From: an uncultured Clostridia bacterium
Lineage (GTDB): Bacteria > Bacillota > Clostridia > TANB77 > CAG-508
DNA length: 64,000 bases
Assembly: GCA_934120045.1 (NCBI GenBank)
Contig: CAKOTF010000008.1
Coordinates: forward strand, 1-64,000
Direction: 5' to 3'
The first letter of the stretch is position 1. The number at the start of each line of letters is the position of its first letter. The notes beneath the pieces were generated by a model that made no database searches, was not told the DNA's origin, and worked only from the letters and a program-made list of their open reading frames with translations. This document shows, piece by piece, positions 51,818 to 60,944 of the stretch. Made by a program: the position numbers and the translations under genes.

Positions 51818-52591
51818 TTATCTAATATACATCCTTTTGATATCAGTAACCTTTGAAGTTGTATCATCAATATTAAATATTACTGCATTTAATATACATT
51901 CTCCTTCTGCTAATTTATATTTTTCTGGAAGTGTTGTTTCAAATCTTTTAATTGATGCTTGTGCATCCATTCCAATTACAGAATTTTTGGGTCCTGTCAT
52001 TCCTATATCTGTTATATATCCTGTTCCATTTGGCAAAATTTGTTCATCAGCTGTTTGTACATGTGTATGTGTACCAAATATTGCTGTTATTTTTCCATCT
52101 AAATATCTTGCCATAGCAATCTTTTCAGCTGTAGCTTCTGCATGAAAATCTATTATTATTATATCAACTTGATCTTTTATTTCATTTACCATATCTCTGG
52201 CCATTATAAATGGATTTTCTGTTAATATATTTATATCAACTCTTCCCATAAAGTTCATTACTGCTATTTTTTTTCCATTACATTCATATATTCCTAGACC
52301 TTTTCCAACAACACCTTTTGGATAATTAGCTGGTCTTAATAATTGTGGATGGTCTATAAATTTAAATATGTCTTTTTTTCCCCATGTGTGATTTCCCATT
52401 GTTACTACATTTGTTCCAGCACTTAGCATATCATTAAAATTTCTTTCATTTATTCCCATTCCACCAGCAGAGTTTTCTCCATTTGTTATTACAAAGTCTA
52501 TATTTTCTTCTCTTCTTATTCTTGGTAATTCTTCTTTTAATTTTCGAACTCCTGATTCTCCAACTATGTCACCTACCGCTAATATTCTCAT
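51818..52591 (-). CDS. ymdB: YmdB family metallophosphoesterase (cyclic nucleotide phosphodiesterase)
   Basis: The start is the ATG at 52591 (MRILAVGDIVGESGVRKLKE), four bases after AAGGAA. Catalytic metal residues appear in GDIVGESG, NGENSAGGMGIN, TMGNHTWGKKD, IIIDFHAEATAEK and GTHTHVQTADEQ. Length 258 matches YmdB (TIGR00282), which controls sporulation/biofilm choice in B. subtilis. In B. subtilis rny lies just upstream; here a pilin-like gene does, and rny is not in the recA-ymdB interval. Confidence 0.93.
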   Translation of the reverse strand: MRILAVGDIVGESGVRKLKEELPRIRREENIDFVITNGENSAGGMGINERNFNDMLSAGTNVVTMGNHTWGKKDIFKFIDHPQLLRPANYPKGVVGKGLGIYECNGKKIAVMNFMGRVDINILTENPFIMARDMVNEIKDQVDIIIIDFHAEATAEKIAMARYLDGKITAIFGTHTHVQTADEQILPNGTGYITDIGMTGPKNSVIGMDAQASIKRFETTLPEKYKLAEGECILNAVIFNIDDTTSKVTDIKRMYIR

Positions 52592-52685
52592 ATTTTTCCT
52601 TCTTTCTAAAAGTTTTAATCTTTTACTTCGTGTCATATTTTACCATTTTATGTCCTATTAGTCAAGGTAATTTTAATTAAAATCC

Positions 52686-53072
52686 CTATTGAGGAGCTCC
52701 ACCCTTTTTTATATTTCCTTTTTCATCAATAACATATACTCTGCTACTACTTGCTATTCTTATTGTAAATTCTTTTGTTCCTTCATTATACTCAAAAAAA
52801 GTAATATCAATATGTTCTTCTAAATGTTTTTTGAAATTTCTTTTTGCAAGTTTTCCATCATTACTTGAAATTAATGTTTCCTGAATTGCAATCATTATAG
52901 CTTCTTTTTCTTCTTTTAATTCAACTGCACTTTTTACATCATGTGCTTGATCTAATGTTTTATCTTGTCCTGTTAAAGATGATAATGAAACTCCTGCAAG
53001 AATCATTATTACAACTATTGTCGTTGCAAGTGCTATTAGAGTTACTCCGTTTTTGTTTTTTATGAATTTCAT
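52686..53072 (-). CDS. Type IV pilin-like protein with prepilin N-terminus
   Basis: The N-terminus KNKNGVTLIALATTIVVIMI is the clostridial type of prepilin leader and hydrophobic helix (GVTLIAL in place of GFTLIEL). It is followed by a helical and a beta-rich globular domain (TFFEYNEGTKEFTIRIASSS). Length is 128. It is probably processed by the peptidase at 29430. No pilus assembly ATPase is nearby, so it may act as a pseudopilin or a secreted-surface protein. Function is unknown. Confidence 0.8.
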   Translation of the reverse strand: MKFIKNKNGVTLIALATTIVVIMILAGVSLSSLTGQDKTLDQAHDVKSAVELKEEKEAIMIAIQETLISSNDGKLAKRNFKKHLEEHIDITFFEYNEGTKEFTIRIASSSRVYVIDEKGNIKKGGAPQ

Positions 53073-53132
53073 ATTTTTTTCCTTTCTAAAACAAATAAGA
53101 AAAATTTTTAAGTACTTTCTTATTTATTAAAT

Positions 53133-53165
53133 AAAAAAATAACAAGAAAAATCTTGCTATCTTTT
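53133..53165 (-). terminator. Terminator of divIVA
   Basis: A stem of AGCAAGATT with its complement (TCTTGT), followed by TTATTTTTTT in the minus direction. It overlaps the divIVA stop codon. Confidence 0.7.
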
Positions 53166-53655
53166 ATTCTTCATCATCTTTGTTTATTTCTTTAATCAAC
53201 TCTTCTTGAGAAATTAATAATGACTCCATTTTTGCTTTATAAACATCAAATTGTTTTTTTATTTCTTCAAATCTTCTCTCTTTAATAGCAATTTGTTTAT
53301 CAATTTCATCTAATTTTTTTAAAGATGTTTCATTACCTTCTTTTTGAATTTCTTCTGCTTTAGCTTTAGCTTCATTAACAATTTGATCAGCTTGTTGCTT
53401 TGCTACTGTTTTTACTTCTTCAGCTGTTGTTTGAGCCATAACTAAAGTATTTTGTAATGTTTTTTCTAAATTTTTATATTGTTCCAAATCATTTGTTAGT
53501 CTCTCAATTTTTTCGTTTGCTTCAGCTAATTCTTTATAATTTTTTTCATAATCTACAACTAGTTCATCTAAAAAATCATCAACATCTTCTACATTATATC
53601 CATTCATCATTTGTTTGCTAAATTTTTTATTTTCTATATCTAATGGTGTAATCAT
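53164..53655 (-). CDS. divIVA: Cell-division initiation protein DivIVA
   Basis: The start is the ATG at 53655 (MITPLDIENKKFSKQMMNGY), eight bases after GGAGG; the upstream ATG lies in the ribosome site. The N-terminal lipid-binding domain (residues 1-55, YNVEDVDDFLDELVVDY) recognises curved poles and septa. Coiled coils follow (about 60-155: EKIERLTNDLEQYKNLEKT, IDKQIAIKERRFEEIKKQF). Length 163 is typical. It lies directly after sepF, the conserved order. Confidence 0.94.
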   Translation of the reverse strand: MITPLDIENKKFSKQMMNGYNVEDVDDFLDELVVDYEKNYKELAEANEKIERLTNDLEQYKNLEKTLQNTLVMAQTTAEEVKTVAKQQADQIVNEAKAKAEEIQKEGNETSLKKLDEIDKQIAIKERRFEEIKKQFDVYKAKMESLLISQEELIKEINKDDEE

Positions 53656-53680
53656 ATTAGAATCCTCCATTTCTATGAAC

Positions 53681-54172
53681 TTAATTTATGTTATTATTTT
53701 TTAACCAAGAAACAGATAATTTATTTTTTATTTCTTCTCTTGCCATTTCATTTGTAATCTCATAATTCATTGGTGCAATTAAAAATATTGAATTTGATAT
53801 TTTTTGTATATGTCCATCTAAAGCATATACTCCTCCACTAATAAAATCAACAATTCTTCTTGCTACTTCTTTACTTACATATTCTAAATTTACTATTACA
53901 GATTTTTTTTCTTTTAATAAACTACAGATTTCTTCTGATTGTTCAAATGTAGTTGGTTGTGATATCACCATCTTTATTGCTTGTGCTTGTTGTGTCATAG
54001 GTACAACCTTATTATTTTTTCTTCCAAAAAATTTTCTATCTTCATCTTCTTCATCATAATTATCATATGTATCTACATCATAATCTTCCTCATTAATGTC
54101 TTCTGCTTCTGATTGATTATTATTGTTCATTCCAATAACTCCCCAGATTTTGTCCATTATAGCTCCTGCCAT
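53681..54172 (-). CDS. sepF: Cell division protein SepF
   Basis: The start is the ATG at 54172 (MAGAIMDKIWGVIGM), six bases after AGGAGGG; the longer frame adds 15 residues. An amphipathic N-terminal helix is followed by an acidic linker (residues about 20-45) and the core domain QPTTFEQSEEICSLLKEKKS, with VARRIVDFISGGVYALDG. SepF anchors FtsZ and shapes the ring in Gram-positives. Length 163 is normal. It lies between an HlyD-like gene and divIVA, a cluster typical of Clostridia. Confidence 0.93.
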   Translation of the reverse strand: MAGAIMDKIWGVIGMNNNNQSEAEDINEEDYDVDTYDNYDEEDEDRKFFGRKNNKVVPMTQQAQAIKMVISQPTTFEQSEEICSLLKEKKSVIVNLEYVSKEVARRIVDFISGGVYALDGHIQKISNSIFLIAPMNYEITNEMAREEIKNKLSVSWLKNNNIN

Positions 54173-54333
54173 CTTAAACCCTCCTAATATTTTTACACTT
54201 CCATTTTTATTAGCCAAAATATTTTCCGACTTTTTTAACCTGCATATAGTATCTAACTTTTTTAGGCTTTTGTCAATAGTTTAGCTTTGTGTTACAGAAA
54301 TTTAATATTTTTGTAACACATTTGTAACATTTT

Positions 54334-55569
54334 TTATTTTTGAGATCTGATAACTATTTCATCATAATTAGAGATTTTTTTATAATTTTTTATATCTTCT
54401 TCATTAACACCTATCTCTTGTAATTCTTTTGTTTCATATGACGAAATTATAGAAAATGCCTCATTTTGTTTTTGAATTTTTACATAACATTTACTTTCCA
54501 CACCAGATTTATTTTTTAAAACATAATATATGTTTTGCCCATTAATATTTTCAAAATATATCGCCTGATTTGGTACTTTAAATCCAGCTTTTTCCCACCA
54601 TATTACGTTTACTGCAATTTTTCTATGATTAATAACAGATGTACTCATTCTATTTACTTCGAAAATTATAGTTCTTTTTCCACTTCCTTCATTTATTTGA
54701 ACTATTTTAGCATTTTTTTCTTCTTCTGTTCCTGATAATTTTAAGTTAACACTATCTCCAATTTTAGCACTATTCCCAAGCTCTGTATTTGTCACAACTG
54801 CCACATAATATTTAAAATTATCAATAATTTTACCACTCTCATTACTTGATGATATTATTTGTCCTGTTTTTAAATCTAGACTTTCAAGAAATGTATCTGT
54901 AATTTCTCCCAAATTATCTGCTTTTAATTTTTCTTCTAAACCATCTACTCTATAAGAAATAATTCCACTTGTTGTTGCATTTTTGTACATTACACCTTTA
55001 GTTAATTGATTTTCATATTCTTCTCTATCTTTTATTAATTTTTTTATATTTTTATTTGATGTATTTTCTCCAATATATTTTATTTTTTTTGCTATTAATG
55101 TATCTATATTATCTTTATATTCTTTTATTTCTTGATAATTTGATAAATTACTTATTTCGCCTAATTTTTCTTCTATTTGATTTTCTATAACTTTTATATC
55201 TGCTGTTGGTACATCATTTTTTTCTTGTTCTAATTCATTCTGTATTTGATAATCTATTTGTTTTATGTTTTCCGTTATATCTTTTTCACTATCCTTATAA
55301 TATCTAAAAACGATTTCATCTTTAGCTACTTTCTGTCCTTCTGTTGCTATTGCATATATTCCATTTGAATTAGTATCATCTTTTATTACTGTTTCATTTC
55401 TAATAATATAACCAACAGTTTCTTCTTCTTCTAAAATTTCTCCATTTGTCACTACATATATATCTGTTGGATGTATTATAAGTAATATTACTGCATATAA
55501 AAAATATATTATTAAACACATGCTTACTATTATTGCAAATATTTTCTTAAGTTTCTTCGTTTTTATCAT
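54334..55569 (-). CDS. HlyD/RND-like membrane-fusion adaptor protein
   Basis: A 411-residue protein with one N-terminal helix (residues about 12-32), an N-terminal lipoyl-like half (TVGYIIRNETVIKDDTNSNG), a long coiled-coil hairpin (about 95-190), the second lipoyl half (GIISYRVDGLEEKL) and a beta barrel (IGDSVNLKLSGTEEEKNAKI). Clostridia place such proteins upstream of sepF; no transporter is beside it, so the partner is unclear. It is in a run of same-strand genes toward sepF. Confidence 0.82.
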   Translation of the reverse strand: MIKTKKLKKIFAIIVSMCLIIYFLYAVILLIIHPTDIYVVTNGEILEEEETVGYIIRNETVIKDDTNSNGIYAIATEGQKVAKDEIVFRYYKDSEKDITENIKQIDYQIQNELEQEKNDVPTADIKVIENQIEEKLGEISNLSNYQEIKEYKDNIDTLIAKKIKYIGENTSNKNIKKLIKDREEYENQLTKGVMYKNATTSGIISYRVDGLEEKLKADNLGEITDTFLESLDLKTGQIISSSNESGKIIDNFKYYVAVVTNTELGNSAKIGDSVNLKLSGTEEEKNAKIVQINEGSGKRTIIFEVNRMSTSVINHRKIAVNVIWWEKAGFKVPNQAIYFENINGQNIYYVLKNKSGVESKCYVKIQKQNEAFSIISSYETKELQEIGVNEEDIKNYKKISNYDEIVIRSQK

Positions 55570-55587
55570 CTCCTATCATTTTAGATA

Positions 55588-56511
55588 TTACTTGTTTATT
55601 TCTTGTTCTATAATATTAATGTTATGCTCTATTTTTTCAAGTCCGTCTATCCAAATAGTTTCTTTGTTTTTTCTAAACCATGTCAATTGTCTTTTGGCAT
55701 ATCTTCTGCTTTCTTGCTTGATTTTCTCAATCATCTCATCTCTTGTAATTTGATTTTGTAAATATTCAACAACTTCTTTATATCCTAACCCTTGCATTGC
55801 TGTTGGAAAATGGTCATATTTTTTTTTCAAATTTTCAACCTCTTCAATTAAACCATTTTCTATCATTTTATCAACTCTTATATTAATTCTTTCATATAAT
55901 TTTTCTCTATTCATATTAATTGCAAATACTTTATATTCATATTTTATTTCTTTTTTTCTTGATTCGATTTCTTGTTCTGTTTTTGTTTTACCTGTAGCAT
56001 GGTATATTTCTAGTACTCTTATTATTCTTTTTTTATCATTTGGACTAATTTTTTGCATTGCCTGTTTATCAATTTCTTTTGCTTTATTGTATAAAAATTC
56101 TAATCCTTTTTCATCAGCTTCTTTTTCTAATCTTTTTCTGTATTCTTCATCAAATTTTATTTCTGGATATTCTATTCCATATATTAGAGAATCAACATAT
56201 AATCCTGTTCCACCAACAATTATCGGAATTTTTCCTTTATTTATAATTGTTTCTATCGCTTTTTCAGCATCATTTTTATAGTCTGCAACACTATATCTTG
56301 TATCTGGTGATACAAAATCTATCATATAATGTCGAATTCCCTGCATTTCTTCTTTTGTTACTTTTGCTGTTCCTATATTCATGTCTTTATATATTTGCAT
56401 AGAATCACAAGAAATTATTTCTCCATCTATTTTTTTTGCTAATTCTATTGATAATGCCGTTTTTCCAGATGCTGTTGGTCCACATATTACAATTACTTTT
56501 GGCTTATACAT
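55588..56511 (-). CDS. miaA: tRNA dimethylallyltransferase (MiaA)
   Basis: Transfers dimethylallyl to N6 of A37 in tRNAs reading UNN codons. The P-loop GPTASGKTALSIELA is at residues about 10-24. DSMQIYKDMNIGTAK, DFVSPDTRYSVADYKND and IPIIVGGTGLYVDSLIYGIE follow. KKRIIRVLEIYHATGKTKT and RYAKRQLTWFRKN near the C-terminus also match. Length 307 is standard. It follows mutL and a small membrane-protein gene in one transcript direction, resembling the mutL-miaA order of Firmicutes. Confidence 0.95.
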   Translation of the reverse strand: MYKPKVIVICGPTASGKTALSIELAKKIDGEIISCDSMQIYKDMNIGTAKVTKEEMQGIRHYMIDFVSPDTRYSVADYKNDAEKAIETIINKGKIPIIVGGTGLYVDSLIYGIEYPEIKFDEEYRKRLEKEADEKGLEFLYNKAKEIDKQAMQKISPNDKKRIIRVLEIYHATGKTKTEQEIESRKKEIKYEYKVFAINMNREKLYERINIRVDKMIENGLIEEVENLKKKYDHFPTAMQGLGYKEVVEYLQNQITRDEMIEKIKQESRRYAKRQLTWFRKNKETIWIDGLEKIEHNINIIEQEINK

Positions 56512-56530
56512 TTTTGCTCCATTTCTATAA

Positions 56531-56962
56531 TTATTTAATCATGTTATAATTATTTAAGATTCCATTTTGTGTATTTTTTAGATAAATAAATTCTATTATA
56601 ATTAGTATAATAAATGTAATTAAAGACTTCTTTATTTTTTTTTCACATTCTTCTTTAGTTATTTTTTCATTTTTGCTCTCATTTATTATTCTTGTAACAT
56701 TTGGTAATAATAAAATTCCATTTATTGGTGTAAATATCAGTACTAATGTTTTCATTGCTATTGTTTTACTTTTACTGTTTGGATACTCTATTCCTATTGA
56801 AGAAATATTAAATAATATTATTGTAACTACAAAGCATAAAAGAATTTCAATTAAGAATATTATAATTTTATATTTTAACCCTATCCCATTTAATCCGTTA
56901 TAAATAATTATACCTAATACAAAAAATAGTATTATTGATATTATAGTAATTAGTACATTCAT
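56531..56962 (-). CDS. Hypothetical membrane protein, 143 aa
   Basis: Four hydrophobic helices (residues about 2-20, 30-50, 70-88 and 115-132) with short loops (SSIGIEYPNSKSKTIAM) and a small C-terminal tail. I do not recognise a family. It lies between mutL and miaA, 16 and 20 bases from its neighbours, so it is likely in the same operon. Confidence 0.65.
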   Translation of the reverse strand: MNVLITIISIILFFVLGIIIYNGLNGIGLKYKIIIFLIEILLCFVVTIILFNISSIGIEYPNSKSKTIAMKTLVLIFTPINGILLLPNVTRIINESKNEKITKEECEKKIKKSLITFIILIIIEFIYLKNTQNGILNNYNMIK

Positions 56963-56977
56963 TATATTAGTCCTTTC

Positions 56978-59335
56978 TTATTTTCTAGAAAATTTTCTTT
57001 CTATATCATATTTAGACATTTTTATTGCTATTGGATTTACATTTGAATTGTCAAATGGTTCTGGTAGTGATAACAGTTTTTCTATTATACTTTGAATTTC
57101 TTCTTTTGTGTTATTGATATTTTCACTTTCAACAACCTTTTGGGCAACTGTTTTTAAAAATTTTTCTTCTATTTCTTTTTTTTCTGTTCTAGCAACAGAA
57201 TTTATTTCTTTTAAAATTTCTAAAAATAATTCTTTCGTCTCCATTTCAACACATATTTCTGGAACTTCAGTCAATTTTATAGTATCTTCTCCAAATGGTT
57301 CAAATACAAAACCTGCTTTATTTAACATTTCTATATTATCTTTTGCTATTTCCATATCTTTTTTGGATAATGTTATAACATCTGGTAATAATAATAATTG
57401 CGATGAATTTGCTTTTTCATTATAATAATTATTTTTTAATGCTTCATATAAAATTCTTTCTCTTGCCTTTTTTTGATTTAATATATACATATCTTGATTT
57501 ATTTCTAATATAGCATATTTCTCAAATGCAATTCCTATAAATTTATAATTTACTTTCTGATTTTCTGGAAATTTATCAAATATTGATATATTGCCAACTG
57601 TTGTTGCCATATCATCAATATTATTTTCTTGCTTTACTTCAATTTTTTTCTGTTCTTCTAATGGCTTTGTTCCAAACATTTTCATATACATTTCTTCAAA
57701 TTCTGGTGAGAACCTAGTTTTCTTTTCCACTACATTTTCTTTTTCTATCTTTTCTTCATCATGTTGAATTTTGTATTTAACTTGTTCTGTTTTTGGTTGA
57801 GCAATTTTATCATCTTGCTTATCTTCTATTGTTTCATAATTATATTTTTCAGTGTTTAAATTCTCACTTACTTGTTGTTCTGACTCTTGAAGTACAGGAA
57901 TATTATACTTTGTTTCTTCTTTTTTACTTTCTTCAGAAATTTTTGAAGAATTTTGACTTAATTCTTTTACTTCTTCTGTACTTTTTACTTTTTCTACATT
58001 AATTTCTTCGTTTCTATTTCCATAAGTTTCATTTAATACTTTTTGTTTTAATTCTTGTAATTTTCTCAATACTTCCTGATTTTTGTCATATACTTCATTT
58101 CCAATAAATTTAGAATTTTCAACAATTTGATCTTGTTTTATTTGTGCATCTTCTACTTTTTCTTCTACTTTTTCTTCTTCTTTTTGGACTTCATTTTTTT
58201 CTATTTGTGTGCTATCATTTTCCACATTTTCTTTAAGCTGTTCTTCAATCAATCCCATTTCTTGAAGTTTTCTTTGATTATATATTTGTTCTACAATAGT
58301 TTCTTTTCTTGGTTGAAATTCATTTTTTTCTTCTGCATTATTATTTTCATCAGACAATAGTTTCTCTTTTATTGAATTATATACTGCTTTAAATATTGTA
58401 TTTTCGTTTTCAAATCTTACTTCTAATTTTGCAGGATGAACATTTACATCAACTTTTCTTGGATTCATATCTATATTTAATACTGCAAATGCAAATTTTC
58501 CAGATGGTATGTAATCTTTATATGCTCTTTCTGTTGCTGATGATAATACCTTGTCTTTTACATATCTTTTGTTTACAAAAAATATTTGGTTTGATCTATT
58601 TGATCTTGCGATTTCTGGTTTTCCTATAACTCCATATATATGTATATCTTCTAATTCATAATCTACATCAATTATAGAATTTGCAACTGTTTTTCCATAT
58701 AAACTATATATTACTGTTTTTAAATCTCCATTTCCATTTGTTTGAATTACTGTTCTTCCTGTATTTATTAGTTTTAAAGCTATTTCAGGATGTGCTAATG
58801 CTATTCTTGATATTGTATCTTCTATATATCCAGCTTCTGTAAAGTCTTTTCTTAGAAATTTATATCTTACTGGTGTATTATAGAATAGATTTGTTACAGT
58901 TATTGTTGTTCCAACTCCTGCTCCAGTTTCAGATTTTTCTATTATATTTCCACCTTCAACAACTATTCTTTGTCCATTTTGTTGCATAGCTGTTTTTGAG
59001 ACTAATTCTACTTTTGAAATTGCAGCAATACTTGCCAATGCTTCTCCACGGAACCCCATAGATTTTACTGTGCTTAAATCTTCTGCTGATCTTATTTTAC
59101 TTGTTGCATGTCTTTCAAATGCTATTTCTAAATCATCTTCTGCAATTCCTTTTCCATTGTCTGTTATACGTATATATGATATTCCACCATTTTTTATTTC
59201 TACTGTTATATTTGTTGCTCCTGCATCTATTGAATTTTCTACCATTTCTTTTATTGCTGATGCTGGTCTTTCTATTACTTCTCCAGCAGCTATTTTATTT
59301 ATTGTTAAATCATCTAATAATACTATGTTTCCCAT
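56978..59335 (-). CDS. mutL: DNA mismatch repair protein MutL, endonuclease motifs lost
   Basis: The GHKL ATPase N-terminus is intact: EMVENSIDAGATNITVEIKN, ITDNGKGI, FRGEALASIAAIS and NVHPAKLEVRF. A very long, Glu/Lys-rich linker (about 350-590) follows. The C-terminal dimerization domain lacks the usual nickase motifs: MYILNQKKARERILYEAL stands where the DQHAxxERxxYE box should be, and NVNPIAIKMSKYDIE stands where the CPHGRP-type motif should be. Length 785 is larger than the usual about 640, from the linker. It is intact but apparently endonuclease-defective. mutS is not upstream. Confidence 0.9.
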   Translation of the reverse strand: MGNIVLLDDLTINKIAAGEVIERPASAIKEMVENSIDAGATNITVEIKNGGISYIRITDNGKGIAEDDLEIAFERHATSKIRSAEDLSTVKSMGFRGEALASIAAISKVELVSKTAMQQNGQRIVVEGGNIIEKSETGAGVGTTITVTNLFYNTPVRYKFLRKDFTEAGYIEDTISRIALAHPEIALKLINTGRTVIQTNGNGDLKTVIYSLYGKTVANSIIDVDYELEDIHIYGVIGKPEIARSNRSNQIFFVNKRYVKDKVLSSATERAYKDYIPSGKFAFAVLNIDMNPRKVDVNVHPAKLEVRFENENTIFKAVYNSIKEKLLSDENNNAEEKNEFQPRKETIVEQIYNQRKLQEMGLIEEQLKENVENDSTQIEKNEVQKEEEKVEEKVEDAQIKQDQIVENSKFIGNEVYDKNQEVLRKLQELKQKVLNETYGNRNEEINVEKVKSTEEVKELSQNSSKISEESKKEETKYNIPVLQESEQQVSENLNTEKYNYETIEDKQDDKIAQPKTEQVKYKIQHDEEKIEKENVVEKKTRFSPEFEEMYMKMFGTKPLEEQKKIEVKQENNIDDMATTVGNISIFDKFPENQKVNYKFIGIAFEKYAILEINQDMYILNQKKARERILYEALKNNYYNEKANSSQLLLLPDVITLSKKDMEIAKDNIEMLNKAGFVFEPFGEDTIKLTEVPEICVEMETKELFLEILKEINSVARTEKKEIEEKFLKTVAQKVVESENINNTKEEIQSIIEKLLSLPEPFDNSNVNPIAIKMSKYDIERKFSRK

Positions 59336-59404
59336 ATTATTCCTTGCCTTATGTAAATTTATTTAGGTTTATTTTGCTACCTATAAACATGGTTATATTC
59401 TATA

Positions 59405-59443
59405 ATAAAAAAATAAAAATAGCAAGTTATCCTTGCTATTTTT
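59405..59443 (-). terminator. Terminator of the GT4 gene
   Basis: AAAATAGCAAG / CTTGCTATTTT with a T-run in the minus direction, right after the glycosyltransferase stop. Confidence 0.8.
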
Positions 59444-59452
59444 TATGATATT

Positions 59453-60745
59453 TTATGCAAATATTTGTCTTTTTTTAAATGGTAATATATTGTTCGTTTC
59501 TTTCTCTACTGCTGAATTTTTCTTTTCGATTCTTGCTTTTTCTTGTGCTATTTGCTTTTTTTGTCTCTCAGCCATTGTCTCACATATTGCTTTTTGATAT
59601 GTAAAGTGTGTGTCTTGTGCTATTTTTTGCCAATTATAATTTTCTTTTACCTTTATTTTTGCATTTTTTACAATATTATCACATAATTCTGGATTAAATA
59701 ATAGTTCTAGTATTGAATCTGCAATTGAATTTGGATTTCCACAATAACTTTTCATTCCTGTTACTCTGTGTTCCACTATTTCTCCTAATCCTCCTGCATC
59801 TGATACTACTATTGGCCTTTCTGCTAGCATTCCTTCTAGAGCTACAATTCCAAATGGTTCATATGTACTTGGAAATACTGATATATCTGCTGCTTTATAC
59901 ATTTTTTCTACATCTTTTCCATTCATATATCCTGCAAAATATACTTTATTTGAAATTCCTAAATAATCTGCTTGTGCTCTTAATTCATCAAGCATTCCAC
60001 CTTTTCCAGCTATTACTAATTTTGCATCATGATATGAATCTAATACTTTTGGCATTGCTGCAATTAGATTTTGTACACCTTTTTCATATACTAATCTTCC
60101 CATGAATAATATTATTTTTTCATTATCCATTGCATATTTTCTTCTAAATGAATAATCTCTGTCCATTCCTGTAAATTTATTTAAGTTAACACCATTTGGA
60201 ACAACATTTATTTTTTCAAATGGTAATCCAAATAATCTTTGTACTTCACTTTTCATATAATTACTGTTTACAATAACTTCATTTGCTTCATATGTAAGCA
60301 TCCATTCTGTATCATTTATATATTTTTGATTTGGTTCTCTTATTCCACTATTTCTTCCTGCTTCTGTTGCATGTATTGTTGCTACTATTGGGATATCAAA
60401 TGAGTGTTTTAATGTTTTTGCAGCATTGGCAACTAACCAATCATGTGCATGTATTACATCAAATTTTCCTTGTTCAGCAATTATTTGACTTGCTTTTTCT
60501 ACCATATTAAAGTTAAGTTGTAATATCCAATCTATAAAATTATTTGGTTGTATCATATAGTTGTCTATTCTATAAACTTTTACTCCTTTATCATCCTCAT
60601 AATATGGAACTTCTCCATCTCTGTATGTTACTACAGTTACTTCATGACCATCTTTTATTAATCTATGTGATAGGTCATATACTACTCTTGATATTCCACC
60701 AACTACTCTTGGTGGATATTCCCATGTAAGCATCAATATTTTCAT
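59453..60745 (-). CDS. GT4 family glycosyltransferase (glycogen synthase-like)
   Basis: GT-B enzyme. The N-terminal half has MKILMLTWEYPPRVVGGISR, the P-loop-like GGIS and the HAHDWLVANAAKTL region. The C-terminal donor domain has ILFMGRLVYEKGVQNLIAAM, VIAGKGGMLDELRAQA and the retaining GT4 motif EPFGIVALEGMLAERP. Length is 430. The architecture resembles glycogen/starch synthases and related transferases; the substrate may be an intracellular glucan or surface sugar. It has its own terminator and a promoter region at 60746-60882. Confidence 0.88.
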   Translation of the reverse strand: MKILMLTWEYPPRVVGGISRVVYDLSHRLIKDGHEVTVVTYRDGEVPYYEDDKGVKVYRIDNYMIQPNNFIDWILQLNFNMVEKASQIIAEQGKFDVIHAHDWLVANAAKTLKHSFDIPIVATIHATEAGRNSGIREPNQKYINDTEWMLTYEANEVIVNSNYMKSEVQRLFGLPFEKINVVPNGVNLNKFTGMDRDYSFRRKYAMDNEKIILFMGRLVYEKGVQNLIAAMPKVLDSYHDAKLVIAGKGGMLDELRAQADYLGISNKVYFAGYMNGKDVEKMYKAADISVFPSTYEPFGIVALEGMLAERPIVVSDAGGLGEIVEHRVTGMKSYCGNPNSIADSILELLFNPELCDNIVKNAKIKVKENYNWQKIAQDTHFTYQKAICETMAERQKKQIAQEKARIEKKNSAVEKETNNILPFKKRQIFA

Positions 60746-60882
60746 TGATTGTACCCCTTTCTTAAGTTCTGTTTTTCTTCTGTTTCAGTTATACTTTGTA
60801 TATTTTATACATAATTTTTGTTTTTGTCTATACATTTTACAAATTTTATTGTTTTTTTATTAAATTTTTAATTATTGTCTAC

Positions 60883-60925
60883 AAAAAAAGATTCTTATAA
60901 TATTTTTTATATAAGAATCTTTTTA
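60883..60925 (-). terminator. Terminator of pnp
   Basis: AAAAAGATTCTTATA / TATAAGAATCTTTTT with a T-run in the minus direction. Confidence 0.85.
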
Positions 60926-60944
60926 AATAGTTTATCATATAATT

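Noticed and set aside
48464..59443. Recurrent ATAGCAAG...CTTGCTAT hairpins (48464, 53133, 59405) as a dispersed repeat family
   Set aside because: They sit right after stop codons with T-runs and differ outside the core; ordinary intrinsic terminators.
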